Made by a program: the position numbers and the translations under genes | NCBI GenBank assembly: GCA_030533445.1 | Contig: CM060083.1 | Location: 27,199,666 to 27,263,665 of the forward strand | From: Cyprinodon diabolis | Taxonomy: Eukaryota; Chordata; Actinopteri; Cyprinodontiformes; Cyprinodontidae | Length of the DNA: 64,000 nucleotides | Direction: 5' to 3' | Notes under the pieces: model-generated | Databases searched by the model: none | What the model was told of the DNA's origin: nothing | Seen by the model: the letters and a program-made list of their open reading frames with translations, nothing else | Part shown: positions 49,153-61,700 of the stretch, piece after piece | How positions within the stretch are numbered: position 1 is the stretch's first letter | Layout: every line of letters starts with the position of its first letter

Positions 49153-51072
49153 GTAAGTGATGTGCTGCAGCAAAGAAAGTCTCTTGTTGAAATCATTTCA
49201 CTGTAGTCCTTTTTTTGCATTAAATCTTATTAAAACGTTGTTGTTTTAGCTCATTTATGTAAATATAATTAGTTATATATGCTAAACATTAGAAAGATAT
49301 GGTAAACGTTCCTGCGACTCTTCTTGGTTCTGACAACCAAGAGTTATCTAAACCCCCGACTCCCCCCTGTTTATGTATGCACCTAGAGTTAGTGCTGTCA
49401 GCGGTGTATCCATCAGCATAAACAAATATTCTTGTCTTGATACACTTGATCCCAAAAAAAAGATCTATCATTTCCTGTGATAATAGAAAGGATGACTGCT
49501 CTGCATTTTCTCCTCTGGTCACAACTGGTACTGCCATTGGTCCCACTTCTCTTCCTTCCAGCTCACATGAATTATTTGGAGGGAGGCGGCACAGCGGTGA
49601 TACCGAGAGCTACAGTAACAGCTGCTCTCTGGTTAAAACAGTTACGGTTGCATGTGCGGTTCTGATCAAAAATGCCATTAAAAGTGAAAAGAAAAACAAA
49701 GTTATTCACTCAATGGTCAGCTCCATAATTTAAAAAGGCATGGTGGAAACAAATACACATGTTCAGAAAAAGGATTTAGAACGAAAAACTCAAAACTTAA
49801 GTAAGAGCTACTGGAAGAGGGTGCCTGCCCAGGTGGTGCCGGGGGAAGATCGATGATTGCACTTTTTTTCTTCCTCTTAACATCATATCTAATGTCAGTG
49901 TTTTACTTTAGAGGTTGTGCTTATAGTGGTGATGTAAAAGAAGCATGGGCCCTTCTTTAAGGGGCTATAGCAATACAGTACAGCAAAGGTATACTCCAAA
50001 GAGTACCTCCTAAAACAAATTAGCATGAACATCTATGCAAATTTGGTGGGAATTTTTAAAGATGTTAAGTAGTCCCATGCTTTGACAGTATTGATTTGTT
50101 AAAAAATTTACAGCCGTCTTTTCTTATCACAAATCCTCAAGGGGTTGTTCGAGGTAGCACTTGAATGTGTTTATATTGATGAGTAGTACAAGTGTGTCTT
50201 ATAGGCCCATTGAGTCCTTGAGTTATGGTCTTTTCCTCAGGTGTCCAAACCCATTCCCAGACACTGTGCATTTGTGGGTGTGTGCAGGAATGTGCATGTG
50301 TTTGTCTAGTGACCCACTAAATAAAAGGTACAAACAACACTGAGCATTACAGGAGACAGCTTGTCAGACTCTTAACTGCTGATGTCAGAACAAACAGGAA
50401 GGTCTAGCTAGTGTGTATCTCAGATACTCTGAGTGTGTAATTATTCTCAAGCATGGCTGGCTTGATTGCACTATAGGGCTTCAATAGGGTATGTATTTAT
50501 CCCATTGAGAAATAGATACTCCATTTTTGATTTTATCGTCAATGCTCCAGTTCAGTGGTTTTGGGAATAATTAGACTTTTGACAGTTAAATCTCTACTAT
50601 ACAGTTGAATTTATTACCTAATTACTTACTCTTTTTGGATATCTAGATTTGGAAAATTATAATGACATTACTGTACAGGCATGTGGCATTTATTAGTGAT
50701 GTCATGATATTTTCCACATTGTGCCTGATATACATTCATCCCTTGGTATTTTCTTTCATTATGGTCACCCTGTTTTACTCAGGTTTATCTCAGGCAAAAT
50801 CTTTTTTTTTTCAGTCAAGGGGTCAATGTTATTTTTCTGTATAAACTGGCAGAACATAACAGTGGTGTGTCTCAGAGGGGTATGACAAAGCTGTTATCCA
50901 AATATGACTTGCATTTGTCCAAGTTGCACTATTAATTGATCAAACACTAGTGCAAAGAAAAAATATGATATCAGAGACTAACTTACCACAGATTACTTTG
51001 TATTAAAAGAATAACGAATTCCCCCCAGCTGTCCATATTTTTCATGTGATAATCTTGTGGTTTTTCTTACAG
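49153..51072. other. Collagen intron 5
   Basis: No element recognised. A short GC-rich patch at 49815-49855 is unexplained. Confidence 0.55.
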
Positions 51073-51108
51073 GGTCCTTTAGGAACCTCAGAGGGAGCAA
51101 GTGTCAAG
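51073..51108 (+). CDS. Collagen helix exon 6 (36 bp, imperfect helix)
   Basis: The exon encodes GPLGTSEGASVK. The acceptor is TTTTTCTTACAG and the donor is GTAGCA at 51109, a weaker match to consensus than at the neighbouring exons. Two normal triplets (GPL, GTS) are followed by EGA and SVK, where Glu (GAG) and Ser (AGT) replace the expected Gly. Both codons are one G-to-A change from Gly. It could be a natural interruption of the helix, a flexible or protease-sensitive site, or a sign of relaxed constraint. Confidence 0.78.
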
Positions 51109-54100
51109 GTAGCATCTATATCTAAATTTATATGAATCTGGCTTTTATATTGCATTTCGTGTAACTGTTTCCTTCCCAGTGAAAAGCCTTTCATCTCATG
51201 TAAGTCCATTGAGGATAATGACACTCTCTGACCGCCTTGAGCCAGCATCTTTGCAAGGTCTTTTGCTTTTTCTCTGGAGTTGATAGGGTGCATATTTTTC
51301 ACCAAAACCTTTAATTTCTTAGAAATCAACCACTGTTTCTTTTCTGAATGTGAGCATTTCTTGATAATCACATTCTGTCTTTATTTGCAATACATTTTTA
51401 CACAAATCTCAACAATTCTCTTTCTAATGTCTCCATGTAGTCCACTGCATTCCCTATATTTGTAAAATAAAATATATGGAGCTGAGATGCTGACATAGCC
51501 AGTGACAGGGATTTCTAAAGATATTTAAAAGCATAGTAACTTAGAATATAACTGTTGTGCAATTATTTCAATTATTATTATATTCAGGAATATCTACTCA
51601 AACTATAACATATAATAACTACAAAAAGATTAAACTGAAAATAGGAATTTGATTTTCCTGGATAACAGCAGTTCTTAGAAAAGACTTTACACTTTAGACA
51701 GATTTATTTGTCATTTTGTTTACACAAGTAAGCTCACTGGACAATTTCATCTTTTAAAAGTGCAGCCTTGAAAAATAGTAAAAATTACTGTAAATTTACC
51801 GTTCTAAAATTAAAATGACACCATTAATCAAATTTCAGCTTAATTTAGCATTTAATAATAATTCATCAGCCCAGTAGAAGATATAAAATAAATACAGCTT
51901 TGAGGTACATGTGGCATGTGGGGGAAATAATGCTGCAACCCTGGCTTGTAGCTTCCCTCCTTAACAATAGGCAATGCAACCTGTGTGGTTACGCAGCGGG
52001 GGGAGAGGTCTGGTAGCAGACAAAAGACTAACAGCAAAGCTAGCTGTGTGATCAGCGAGAAACATGAGGTTCAGAGGGAAGGAAAGAGAGAAAGGAAAAA
52101 AAGGAGGAAGAAGAAGAGAAATGATTCACTCAGCTGACCGGCTGTGCACTCTCAAGCACAGAACAACATTCAAAGAGTTTGAAAACCAACAAATCACGCT
52201 GACTTTTAGGTTTAGATCACACAATAAAAAGTTTTAGCATGAAACTCAAAGCACAATATCCTTCTGGAGTGTAAATAAAATTTTACTCTAATTCTAAATA
52301 TCTACCTGCCCAGGCACGGCTAAAGAATTTAAGAAAAAGTGATATTTTTTTAAAGCCGTCTTAGAAGGCAGGATGTTGCAGCTCTTGGCCGTGGTATGTG
52401 GCTCCAAAAACAGAGGAAGAGGGAACTTGTCTTCTGGTCTTTTTTTTTTTTTTTTTTTTTGCCAAAACAACCAGGTTCATCATAGTTGGATGAGCACAGG
52501 AAAGCAGAGAAATGGTGCATCTCCCAGTATCTATTTGGGATTTTTGCTGCTCCGGAACAAAAATGCCAGCCTTAGTCTGTAGCAGAGTCATACTGGTTAC
52601 AACTTGGAAATCTGCAGAGTCCACACAAAGTCAAAGCCTAAAAAAAGTTTCTTATTTGAGGAAATAATGATGAAGTGGTGCAGCATCAGCCAGCAGTGAT
52701 GCTACGGTTCTTACCGTTTCGAAGCACAGTTCAGCTGAGGTACGGTCTCTTCATAGCAGTGGTAAGCTGCAGAAGAAGACTGAGTGGGGGTTTTATCACC
52801 TGTGGTTTTATTTCGGACTGCAATGCATGCTGGAAGCTGTAGTTACATTTTGAAATGGATACAATGGCACAACAAGAGAGTTAGGAATATTTCTCTCAAA
52901 AAATATCTCACATTATTTTCCTATTTAACAGATATAAATTATTTTGGTAAAATCAACTAACTTAAAACAGCAAATATTTAGTCTGATTAACTTTAAGACA
53001 GTTAGGGAAAACAATTTATCTTAAAAAACTGTTTGATTTAAAATTATTCTGTTTCACCTGGATAAAATGTACATTCATTGCCTCTCTTGCCAACCCAGAC
53101 AAGTCAGGTGTAAAAGAGCAGTTGTAGTATCTCCTTTGTCCATAACTGACACCTTTTGGAGTTAATAGTTGGGAACAGATCTCTCTCTTTAGAAATGGCA
53201 ACACTTAGTGAGTTGAAGCGTAGCTGCTGCAAGTTAAATAGCTGCTCCCAGCCTTTGTCTGCTGCAGCACAGCACAGCATGACTCAATGCTCACAATCTA
53301 AACTACCAGATGGCCATTACATGCCGTACTTTAGAAAAAAAAAAGATCTGCAATCATTTTCATGAAGCCCTTGGGTGTTTTACACACCAGTGGCACATAA
53401 GATATAGATTGTACGATTTTAGAGTGATAAACACAAAAACTGCCAGTTACTGGCCTCTGTCAAGCTTCCTAAAGATGTTTTACCTTTGCCAACCCACCTA
53501 CAAACCACCTGCTACTTGAGGCTTCAGTGGCCAATACTTGTGATCACGCTAAAAAGTGAAAGCATTGTGTTGTGGACAACCTCTTGAATGCATGAATCAT
53601 CAGAAGTGCAGATTTATCACTGACTGCTGTAGTCTCTTTGGCTTTGTCTGGTCCTTCTGCCTAAAGGAAAGGAAATGTAGGTTTTCCAAACTTGAAAAAG
53701 AAAACAAACAAAGTTTGTTTTTAAACAAAGTAAATAACTCTTCTTTATTTTAGAAACAGTAAGAAGGTTAAACAAGGGCTACTATGGAACATCTTTCACA
53801 TATAATGGAACATCATAATTACAGAGCAAAGCAAACAAATGTTTTCCTGCTTATTGTGTTGCTGCAGTTCAATGGTGGTTTAAATGTGTGTCTTTTATCA
53901 ATCCATGTTTCATGTCCAATTTGCTTTTATTTTGCTTCTTATTTTGCTTTTAAAATACTATAGATTTTTTGCCACTGATCAAACCAAAATAACACGAAAT
54001 GAGCTCATATTGGTAGTTCTTTGTTACCATAAGTCATAAAGAGGCATTTCTTTAAACTATACTGGAAGGAGGCTATCTGAAATTATTTTAAATTGTTGGC

Positions 54101-54225
54101 TCATTAAATTAGTAAAAATGTATCTCTGTTAGGGTTAGCCCACTATTCAAAAGAAAAAACAATGACATGATAACAACACAATCTTATGTTTTTTGCTTTT
54201 GTTTTTTACAGCGTTTTTATTGTTA
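51109..54225. other. Collagen intron 6, first part
   Basis: AT-rich; the poly(T) tract at 52440 is the only clear feature. Confidence 0.55.
52440..52460. repeat. Poly(T) tract
   Basis: About 20 T residues in the intron after exon 6. It could be the tail of a minus-strand retrocopy, but the sequence to its right shows no recognisable element. Confidence 0.9.
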
Positions 54226-54420
54226 TTACACTGTCACAAGTACAGCACAAGGAAAATTCACTGTTTCAATTCACATTTAGCCCATTCTCTTGAGAAGCAG
54301 GAGGCTGCTATTGTGCGGTGCCCGGGGAGCAGTGTGGGGTTAAGGGTGTGTTTGCTGTGTGTGTTTGCTAAGGGACCCAGAGTGGCAGTCTGTGGGAGTG
54401 GGTTTCGAACTCACAACTTA
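54226..54420. repeat. Interspersed repeat fragment with tRNA-like GTTTCGAAC motif
   Basis: Includes GTGCGGTGCCCGGGGAGCAGTG, GGGGTTAAGGG, AAGGGACCCAGAGTGGCAG and GTGGGTTTCGAACTCACAAC, a block order typical of a dispersed fish repeat. The element class is not known to me, and there is no coding potential. Confidence 0.55.
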
Positions 54421-54527
54421 ATTTCTATTTAATTCACCACACTTTTATTTACCTACTTTGGTCCACTTGTTGACTAAGTATAGCACGTCAAACCTAATCC
54501 CACGATGGTCAGACAATCGTTACTTCC

Positions 54528-54584
54528 TCCATCCATCCATCCATCCATCCATCCATCCATCCATCCATCCATCCATCCATCCAT
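54528..54584. repeat. (TCCA)n microsatellite, LINE tail
   Basis: About 57 bp of TCCA units, the plus-strand view of the (TGGA)n tail of the minus-strand LINE that begins at 54585. Confidence 0.93.
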
Positions 54585-55012
54585 CTTCTTCGGCTTATCC
54601 GGGATCGGGTCGCAGGGGTAGCAGCTTCAGTAGGGAGTCCCAGACGTCCCTCTCCCCAGCCACTTGGGCCAGCTTCTCAGGGGGAATTTCAAGGTCCCGC
54701 CAAGCCAGCCGAGAAACATAGTCCCTCCAGCGTGTCTTGGGTCTCCCCCTGGGCCTCCTCCTGGTGGGACGTGCCTGGAACACCTCACCAGGGAGATGTC
54801 CAGGAGGCATCCTAATCAGATGCCCAAGCCATCTCAACTGGCTCCTCTTTATTTCTAAGGGAGAGTCCAGACACACAAACTCATTTCACCAGCTTGGATC
54901 CGGGATCTCATTCTTTCGGTCATGACCCAAAGCTCATGACCATAGATAAGGGTAGGAACGTAGATCGACCGGTAAATCGAGAGCTTTGCGAGGGAGAGAT
55001 GCAGATCACGCC
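54528..55012 (-). mobile_element. 5'-truncated LINE 3' end with (TGGA)n tail
   Basis: Read on the minus strand, an open segment (54876 to 54595) encodes the C-terminal end of a non-LTR retrotransposon polyprotein: SQLRWLGHLIRMPPGHLPGE, then RRPRGRPKTRWRDYVSRLAW, then [16 protein letters not shown] and a stop. Further upstream, in a shifted frame, YGHELWVMTERMRS (about 54917-54960) is the region after the reverse transcriptase core. The element ends in GGATAAGCCGAAGAAG followed by a (TGGA)n tail (54528-54584). It is 5'-truncated and frameshifted, hence dead. It lies in an intron in antisense to the collagen gene. Confidence 0.85.
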
Positions 55013-58000
55013 CTGATGAAATTACTTATCATTATGCGAAACTAATTTCAGCCTTTATGTCATTATTGTCCAGGAAATTTCATACCTTTAATCCCAGTAC
55101 TTTGTCACTTCTCAAAGTAATGTTTTACATATTCCTCATTGATGTTTAACGAATTTCTAATAGCTACTGTACATTTATCCACCTCTTAAAACAACAAAAT
55201 GGGAAACTGCCTTAACTAAATGACTGAGAATTGTAATAACAGTACTTAGAAATCATTGTAAAGCTAATTCAACGATTTCAACATTGAAAAAACAAGCTTT
55301 GCTTTGGCCATAAATAAGTCATGCCCCTACACTGTCATTGCATCTTTACTGTATCATCATACATTTCTGATTTCTCTGCACAGCAAGGTATCAAATCTCC
55401 TACTGAAAAGCATCACATCTTAATTTTATTCATTATTTGCATTTATTTTACATTTTTCAGTGTGTATCACATAAACTGAGGTGAGACTATGCTGTTACTG
55501 GTGGTGTGCTATGTGGACAGAGACCCCTCTCACTCTCTCAGCAGAATGTGAATGTTTTAGGAATTAAAGACTAAAGTTGGGGGCTGCTGTTTACTATGTG
55601 CTGGGAAAGGCAGTGTCTTTTTGAATTACATCTCCATAACTATGCCCCCCCACCATTGGTCTGTATTGGCTTCTGACAGAACACAGCAGATATTGACAGA
55701 GAGAGTGATGCTGAAAGTCCTAATTGCAGTTTGATTACTTGGGGTAGCTCAAAGTCAACACATCACCTGCAGTTAGCCACAGGTGGAACAGTTCCCTGGG
55801 CTTTATCTTCGCACAAATACAGCAGTAATCTACATAAACACTGACCATGCTTCAGTTAATCTCATTTGAAAGGTTTATTCACTTGTTTCGTTGTCTTCTG
55901 CTTGTAAATTAGCTGAGAATAATGTTCTGTGAAGATCTAACTGAGATAACAAGAGAAGTATGTTTGTTTAAGCCTGTGACAAAATGCAGGACACAAGTTT
56001 TTCACAACAGGTGACATCCAGGGTAATTCCAACTTTCCATTAGATGTGATTTACATCGAGCGTCAGTCATAACTCAGTGCAAACTGCCGCCACGGTGGCA
56101 AATCACTTTTAGTGTACAGTGTAGCATGGACAAAACAGTTCAGGAAAAAAAGGACATGACAACATTTTCCCTCAAATTAGTTTTTTTTATTTTTATCAAT
56201 AGCCTCTAATGGGAAATAATGTGAAAATATCTAAAGATGTCAAAATGCATGATTGTTTTGAATATCATATAAATGACACGTTTTACAATAAACAACTGAA
56301 AAAGGCAAGGAAGGCCAACATCCTAGACAATCCTTTTGCAACTTAACTTTGTATAAAAAAATATATATATCAGAACTGTAAATATACAGTCATATGTTTA
56401 TATTACTATTTTATTTATTTTCTTAGGTATTTATTACTGAAAAACTAAAAAAAAAGAAATTTTCTAGAGCTGTTTTAAAATTAATTTCTTCTTGTTTACA
56501 CTCCTGTATACAAAATGACAAAATAAATCTGTCATTTTTATTTATATTTCATTCATTTAACCAGGTAAAAAAATTAATTGAGATTAAAATTCCTTTTACA
56601 GTGACCTGGCCAAGAGGGCAGTACTGGATAAATTAGTATTGTAATTAGTGAATAAAAGTACATTGCAGAGAGGATGAGAGACTATTTCATTGGGTTTTAA
56701 AAATTGCAAATGCCACTAATATGATATTTGATGTCAACTCAGCTATATTTTTTTATACATAAATGGAGTCACTCTCTCTGCTAGATTCCCTGCCATCCTG
56801 GCAGTTCATAAAGATTGTAACAACTGACAGATCAATATCAATCTTGCTAATGTGTGCAACGATTGATTAGCATCTCTTGCTCCTAATTTGAGACATTACA
56901 TTTGGTTTGCCTCTGTATTTATAAAACAAAGATGTAGACCCTAGTTTAAGAAGCTATAGTTTGTTTTTTTATTTGGAAAATGCTGTTTTTTTTACTTTAT
57001 CAAGGCTTATGAAAAGTTGCAGAAGTCAAGGACAAAGCTATTCTGACTGGCTACTCTATAAGGTACTCAAGTAGCAACTGACTTGGATGAGAAAAAGCCG
57101 ACCATTAAAAAAGCAGATTTGTTGCTCCGGGGGAACACTGACTAAATAGCAGCAATACTTTCAGCAGTACGTCTGAGAGAAACACAGCTAAACATGCACT
57201 TAGCCAGTATACGTTCTAAGAACACAAAAAACAAGATTTTTTTACACTTTCAAGAGCTGGTATAGTAACTATGCTATTAAAATGTGTGTTTTTATTTCTT
57301 TGACTATACAGCAGAGTTGAATTTTGGTTTTGACACCCATGAATGTAGCAGCTAAAGCTCCTCAGAATTCAATTAAACCTTTAAGTCAGAGTTTCTGCTT
57401 AGTCCCTCCTCCTCAGCTGAAATATTAATAAGACGGTCCATCTGTTCATATATGCCAGCAGTCCACTGACTTAATAGCAGCTGCTAATTTGAATGAGGAA
57501 ACAGTGACTATATCTCATTAAATGAGTGGTGCTGTATTACTGCAGTTGTCAGTGTAAGATGTTGAGGTAATGGGGGGGAGAGAAACTCAAAACTCAATAG
57601 TGTTATCTGTTAGGAGTCTATGAGGGGTAAGAAAAGACTACTTTCTTTCTCTCAGGTTGTTATACATAGGCTCAATGAGGTCTTTATACTGACTGAAGCT
57701 GTAGGTATTTGCACACGTAAAACAGAGTAGCAATGTTCAATGATTAACCTGCCATTTAAGCAAAAGTACAGTATGACTCCCCCCAAAAAAATAATAACCA
57801 TGTTCTGGTTACTTTAAACATGATATACTATGGTTTTGACAATTTAAGGATTTAAAACAACTGTGATTAACATGAATTAGTCTCTATATATAAGGCAGTT
57901 TTTTATAAAGATGCTAGGAAAGCAGCGTTTGGTCAATTGTTTTTTGATAATTCCTGATATTTGAGCTCAAAGGGTGGATAAAAAAGCGTATTTGCGGCTT

Positions 58001-58551
58001 CAGTCTATGAATTAGAAAAGGTCTTAAGAAAAGAATCAATTCTGCAGTGTAAAATGTTGAAATGATTCTATTTATGTGTTCCTTGAAGTATAGAATTCTG
58101 TCCTAGTGTTCATTACCACCTTGACCATTGCTTCATGCCCATTGGTTCTAAATCCAAGGTTTACTTTGAGTTTTTTTCAACATAAATGTGAGGGGAAATC
58201 CAGTCAAGATGCTTTATGGAACTGTTACCAGCTGTGCTAAAGTGCCATCTATTGGCAGACAAAGAAATAATGTTATCATTAAAATATAGACATACTGCAG
58301 TGGAACAGGGACCTTTATTATTATCTTGCAAGACTCATGTAACACCACAGCTTGATGAAGCCATATATGTAGAATGGATTTCTTTTTTACCCCACCGTAG
58401 TGGGATTTTGAGAAGACAGAGGACTGTATGTTTTTCTGATTACTTATTCATAGCAACTGTCCATGCCCGAGCTTCAGTCTCGAATCTGTCTGTCTCCTCA
58501 CCCTGCTTTTGCTGTCAGTCACTGTCAATGGTGTGCTCTGTTCACATGCAG
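55013..58551. other. Collagen intron 6, last part
   Basis: No recognised element in 3.5 kb. The acceptor of exon 7 ends it. Confidence 0.55.
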
Positions 58552-58605
58552 GGGGAGAAGGGGGAGTCTGGCATCCCTGGGGAAAAGGGAGAGAGAGGAG
58601 ATCCC
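58552..58605 (+). CDS. Collagen helix exon 7 (54 bp)
   Basis: The exon encodes GEKGESGIPGEKGERGDP, six perfect triplets, at the classic 54-bp collagen exon size. The acceptor is CACATGCAG and the donor GTACGT is at 58606. The helix is again highly charged, with paired GEK triplets. A 136-codon open frame reading through from 58216 contains this exon, but the upstream part is intron sequence with no collagen pattern. Exon 8 begins only 74 bp later, the tightest spacing in the window. Confidence 0.93.
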
Positions 58606-58679
58606 GTACGTATTTTCCTGCCATGACATTTACAATTCCGTCCTGTTACAGAGTCGTTAACCGAGGCCTCCTCCCACAG

Positions 58680-58724
58680 GGTCAGCCAGGTGTAGAGGGG
58701 ACTGGTGGCGTGAAAGGACAAAAA
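58680..58724 (+). CDS. Collagen helix exon 8 (45 bp)
   Basis: The exon encodes GQPGVEGTGGVKGQK, five perfect triplets. The acceptor is a C-rich tract ending CCCACAG and the donor is a consensus GTAAGT at 58725. Intron 7 is only 74 bp. No further collagen exon is recognised downstream, where the intron is filled by the nested transposons beginning at 59092, so the gene most likely continues beyond the window. Confidence 0.93.
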
Positions 58725-59471
58725 GTAAGTCACATCAATGTCAAATGTCAGCAATGATGAGTCCTTCTGTTTATACTCCCTCAGAGTGCTTGTGTGCTGA
58801 AAGGTTGTGAGCAAGTCAAAGGACATTTCCTGACACCTTGATTCAGTCGTTTTTTTCTACCCTAAATACCCTTCAAAGGTCTTTGAAATCATGTTGGAGC
58901 AAATAATGAATCCTCAGGTGATTATTACTTGTTTGTCTCCTTTTGCTCCAGTAAGCATGATTCAAGTCATTTGCTTACCACAGACAGATTGTGCCTAATG
59001 TCTGGGGGGAAGGAAGACAAAATGAAACAATTTTGTCCTTGTTTAATTGTGTACAAATTGTATTGTGCTTTGTAAGTACTGAAAGAAGTTACAGTACAGA
59101 CCAAAAGTTTGGACACACCTTCTCATTCAAAGAGTTTTCTTTATTTTCATAAATACGAAAATTGTTGATTCACACTGAAGGCATCAAAACTGTGAATTAA
59201 CACATGTGGAATTACATACTTCACAAAAAAGTGTGAAACAACTGAAAATATGTCTTATATTCTAGGTTCTTTGCACACTCTTGGCATTGTCTTGATGAGC
59301 TTCAAGAGTTAGTCAACCGAAATGGTTTTCACTTCACAGGTGTCCCATGTCAGGTTTAATAAGTGGGATTTCTTGCCTAATAAATGGGGTTGGGACCATC
59401 AGTTGTGTTGTGCAGAAGTCAGGTGGATACACAGCTGATAGTCCTACTGAATACACAGTAGAATTTGTATT

Positions 59472-60500
59472 ATGGCCAGAAAAAAGCAGCATTACCACCA
59501 TTACTTTAAGAAATGAAGGTCAGTCAGTCCGAAAAATTGGCAAAATTTTGAAAGTGTCCCCAAGTGCAGTCGCAAATCCATCAAACGCTACCAAGAAGCT
59601 GGCTTCTATGAGGTTCGCCCCAGGAAAGGAAGACCAAGAGTCACCTCTGCTGTGGAAGATAAGTTCATCTGAGTAACCAGCCTTCAAATCGCAGGTTAAC
59701 AGCAGCTCAGATTAGAGACTAGGTCAATGCCACACAGAGTTATAGCAGCAGATACCTCTCTAGAACAACTGTTAAGAGGAGACTGTATCAGGCCTTCATG
59801 GTAAAATAGCTGCTAGGAAACCACTGCTAGGGACAGGCAACAAGCAAGAGACTTGCTTGGGCTAAAGAACACAATGAATGGACATTAGAAAAGTGGAAAT
59901 CTGTGCTTTGGTCTGATGAGTCCAGATCTGATGAGATCTTTGGTTCCAACGATTGTGTCTTTGTGCGATGCATAAAAGGTGAACAGATGGACTCTACATG
60001 CCTGGTTCCCACAGTGAAGCATGGAGGAGGAGGTGTGATGGTGTGGGGGTTCTTTGCTGTCAAAACTGCTGGGGATTTATTCAAAATTGAAGGCATACTG
60101 AACCAGCATGTCTACCACAGTATTTTACAGTGGCATGCTATTCCATCTTTGCCTTTAGTTGGACCATCATTTATTTTTATCAACAGGACAATGACCCCAA
60201 ACACACCTCCAGGCTGTGTAAGGGCTATTTGACCAAGAAAGAGAGTGATAGGATGCTGCGCCAGATGACCTGGCCTCCACAATCACTGGACCTGAACCAA
60301 ATCGAGATGGTTTGGGGTGAGCTGGACTGCAGAATGAAAGCAAAAGGGCCAACAAGTGCTAAGCATCTCTGGAAACTCCTTCAAGACAGTTGGAAGGCCA
60401 TTTTAGTTGACTACCTCTTGAAGCTCATCAAGAGAATGCAAAGAGTGTGCGAAGCGGTAATCAAAGCAAAATGTGTCTACTTTGAAGAACCTAGATATAA
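59472..60500 (+). pseudogene. Tc1 transposase pseudogene
   Basis: The start is recognisable (ATG at 59472, MARKKQ) but a small deletion right after it shifts the frame. The helix-turn-helix region follows in another frame (NEGQSVRKIGKILKVSPSA, about 59511-59570), then several stops and shifts near 59670-59810. The catalytic core survives as fragments: LWSDES near 59905, HGGGGVMVWG near 60022, QQDNDPKHTS near 60185, and LNQIEMVW near 60295 where the usual NPIE has become NQIE. The C-terminus reads YFEEPRYK, having lost its normal stop through a one-base deletion. It cannot make a working transposase. Confidence 0.9.
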
Positions 60501-61425
60501 GACATATTTTCCATTGTTTCACACTTTTTAGTTTAGTATATAATTCCACATGTGTTGATTCATAGTTTTGATGCCTTCAGTGTGAATCTATAATTTTCAT
60601 TAGTGATGCACCGATACCAGTATCGGGCAGAACCCTGATCCAGCACTAAAATGGTGGTATCGGTATCGGCAAGTACCAACAAATAGGGTACCTATACGAT
60701 TTTAAGAGCCAAAAGTAACCCATTCCAGCTAGGCAATAAAAAGTTCTAATGAAGTCACTTTGTATTAGTCTTTTTCCTGCTTCACAAAGCTAGGCAGCAG
60801 CTTGACAAAGCATGATGGCAACAATTTTACATCCAAGTAGTATGCAGGTCTACATATACACACACATCAATTTTAAACAGATGGTATCAGTATCCTATAT
60901 GCAGTGTTGGGCACGTTACTTTGAAAAAGTAATTAGTTATAGTTACTAGTTACTTCTCCCAAAAAGTAACTGAGTTACTAACTGAGTTACTCCAGAATAA
61001 AAGTAACTAGTTACTAGTAAAAGTAACTATTGCGTTACTTTTGCGTTTCTCGCCCCCGTAAACCTCACCACCCAGCCCACACCTTCTCGCCGTGTGTTTC
61101 CAAAGCCAGCTGAATAGAGAGGACGACAAAGACAAGAACCTGCAGAGAGTTTTGCATTTCTTGTAACTCAACGTAAATGACATCAGGGGGGAACGCGATG
61201 TGAAGTTTTTTAACAGGGCATTCAGATCTGGTGAGTATATGAAATTAATAACTGGGGATGTCTAATTCTGAAATCCTGTGTGTTTGGGTTGTTATAGATA
61301 CTGCAACATCTATCTATCTAGATGTATACTCTGTGTGTGACATAAAATATGGATCTCCATCCCTGCCACAAAGGCCATCAAATAATGTTTAAAATAAAAA
61401 ATACAGTAGGTTGAAAAGTCAGAGT

Positions 61426-61479
61426 ATCCATCCATCCATCCATCCATCCATCCATCCATCCATCCATCCATCCATCCAT

Positions 61480-61505
<26 letters not shown>
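61426..61505. repeat. (TCCA)n microsatellite
   Basis: About 80 bp of near-perfect TCCA tetranucleotides inside the inner hAT-like element. Open frames reading MDGWMDGW across it are artefacts of the repeat. A similar tetramer forms the tail of the LINE and SINE families in this window, so a former retroelement tail is a possible origin. Confidence 0.95.
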
Positions 61506-61510
<5 letters not shown>

Positions 61511-61549
61511 GATCTCTCCCTTTCATTTGATCGTTCACGCTCTCCATAG

Positions 61550-61700
61550 TTCTCCTGTGGCGCGAGCACAGGGCGACTGTTGCGCGCCTTTAGCGAGCAT
61601 GCGCGTTTCCTTTCGCTTGCGCGGTGACTCTTGCCGCCTGCGCTGTGCGGAGATGCAGAGGAAACCGTTATGTGGTGGGGAAATGCAGCTCGACGTGACA
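61550..61700. other. CpG-rich block inside the inner hAT-like element
   Basis: This stretch is strikingly rich in CG dinucleotides (for example GCGCGAGC, GTTGCGCGCC, CATGCGCG, TTGCGCGG) compared with the CpG-poor, AT-rich sequence of the rest of the window. It carries no convincing reading frame. It may be part of the promoter of the autonomous parent or a captured fragment of a host CpG island; I cannot decide between these. Confidence 0.6.

Noticed and set aside
58216..58626. 136-codon open frame starting upstream of collagen exon 7
   Set aside because: Only the part from 58552 has Gly-X-Y pattern; the upstream part is intron sequence before a good acceptor.
61426..61505. Regular repeats as a CRISPR-like array
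   Set aside because: It is a pure tetranucleotide microsatellite without unique spacers.
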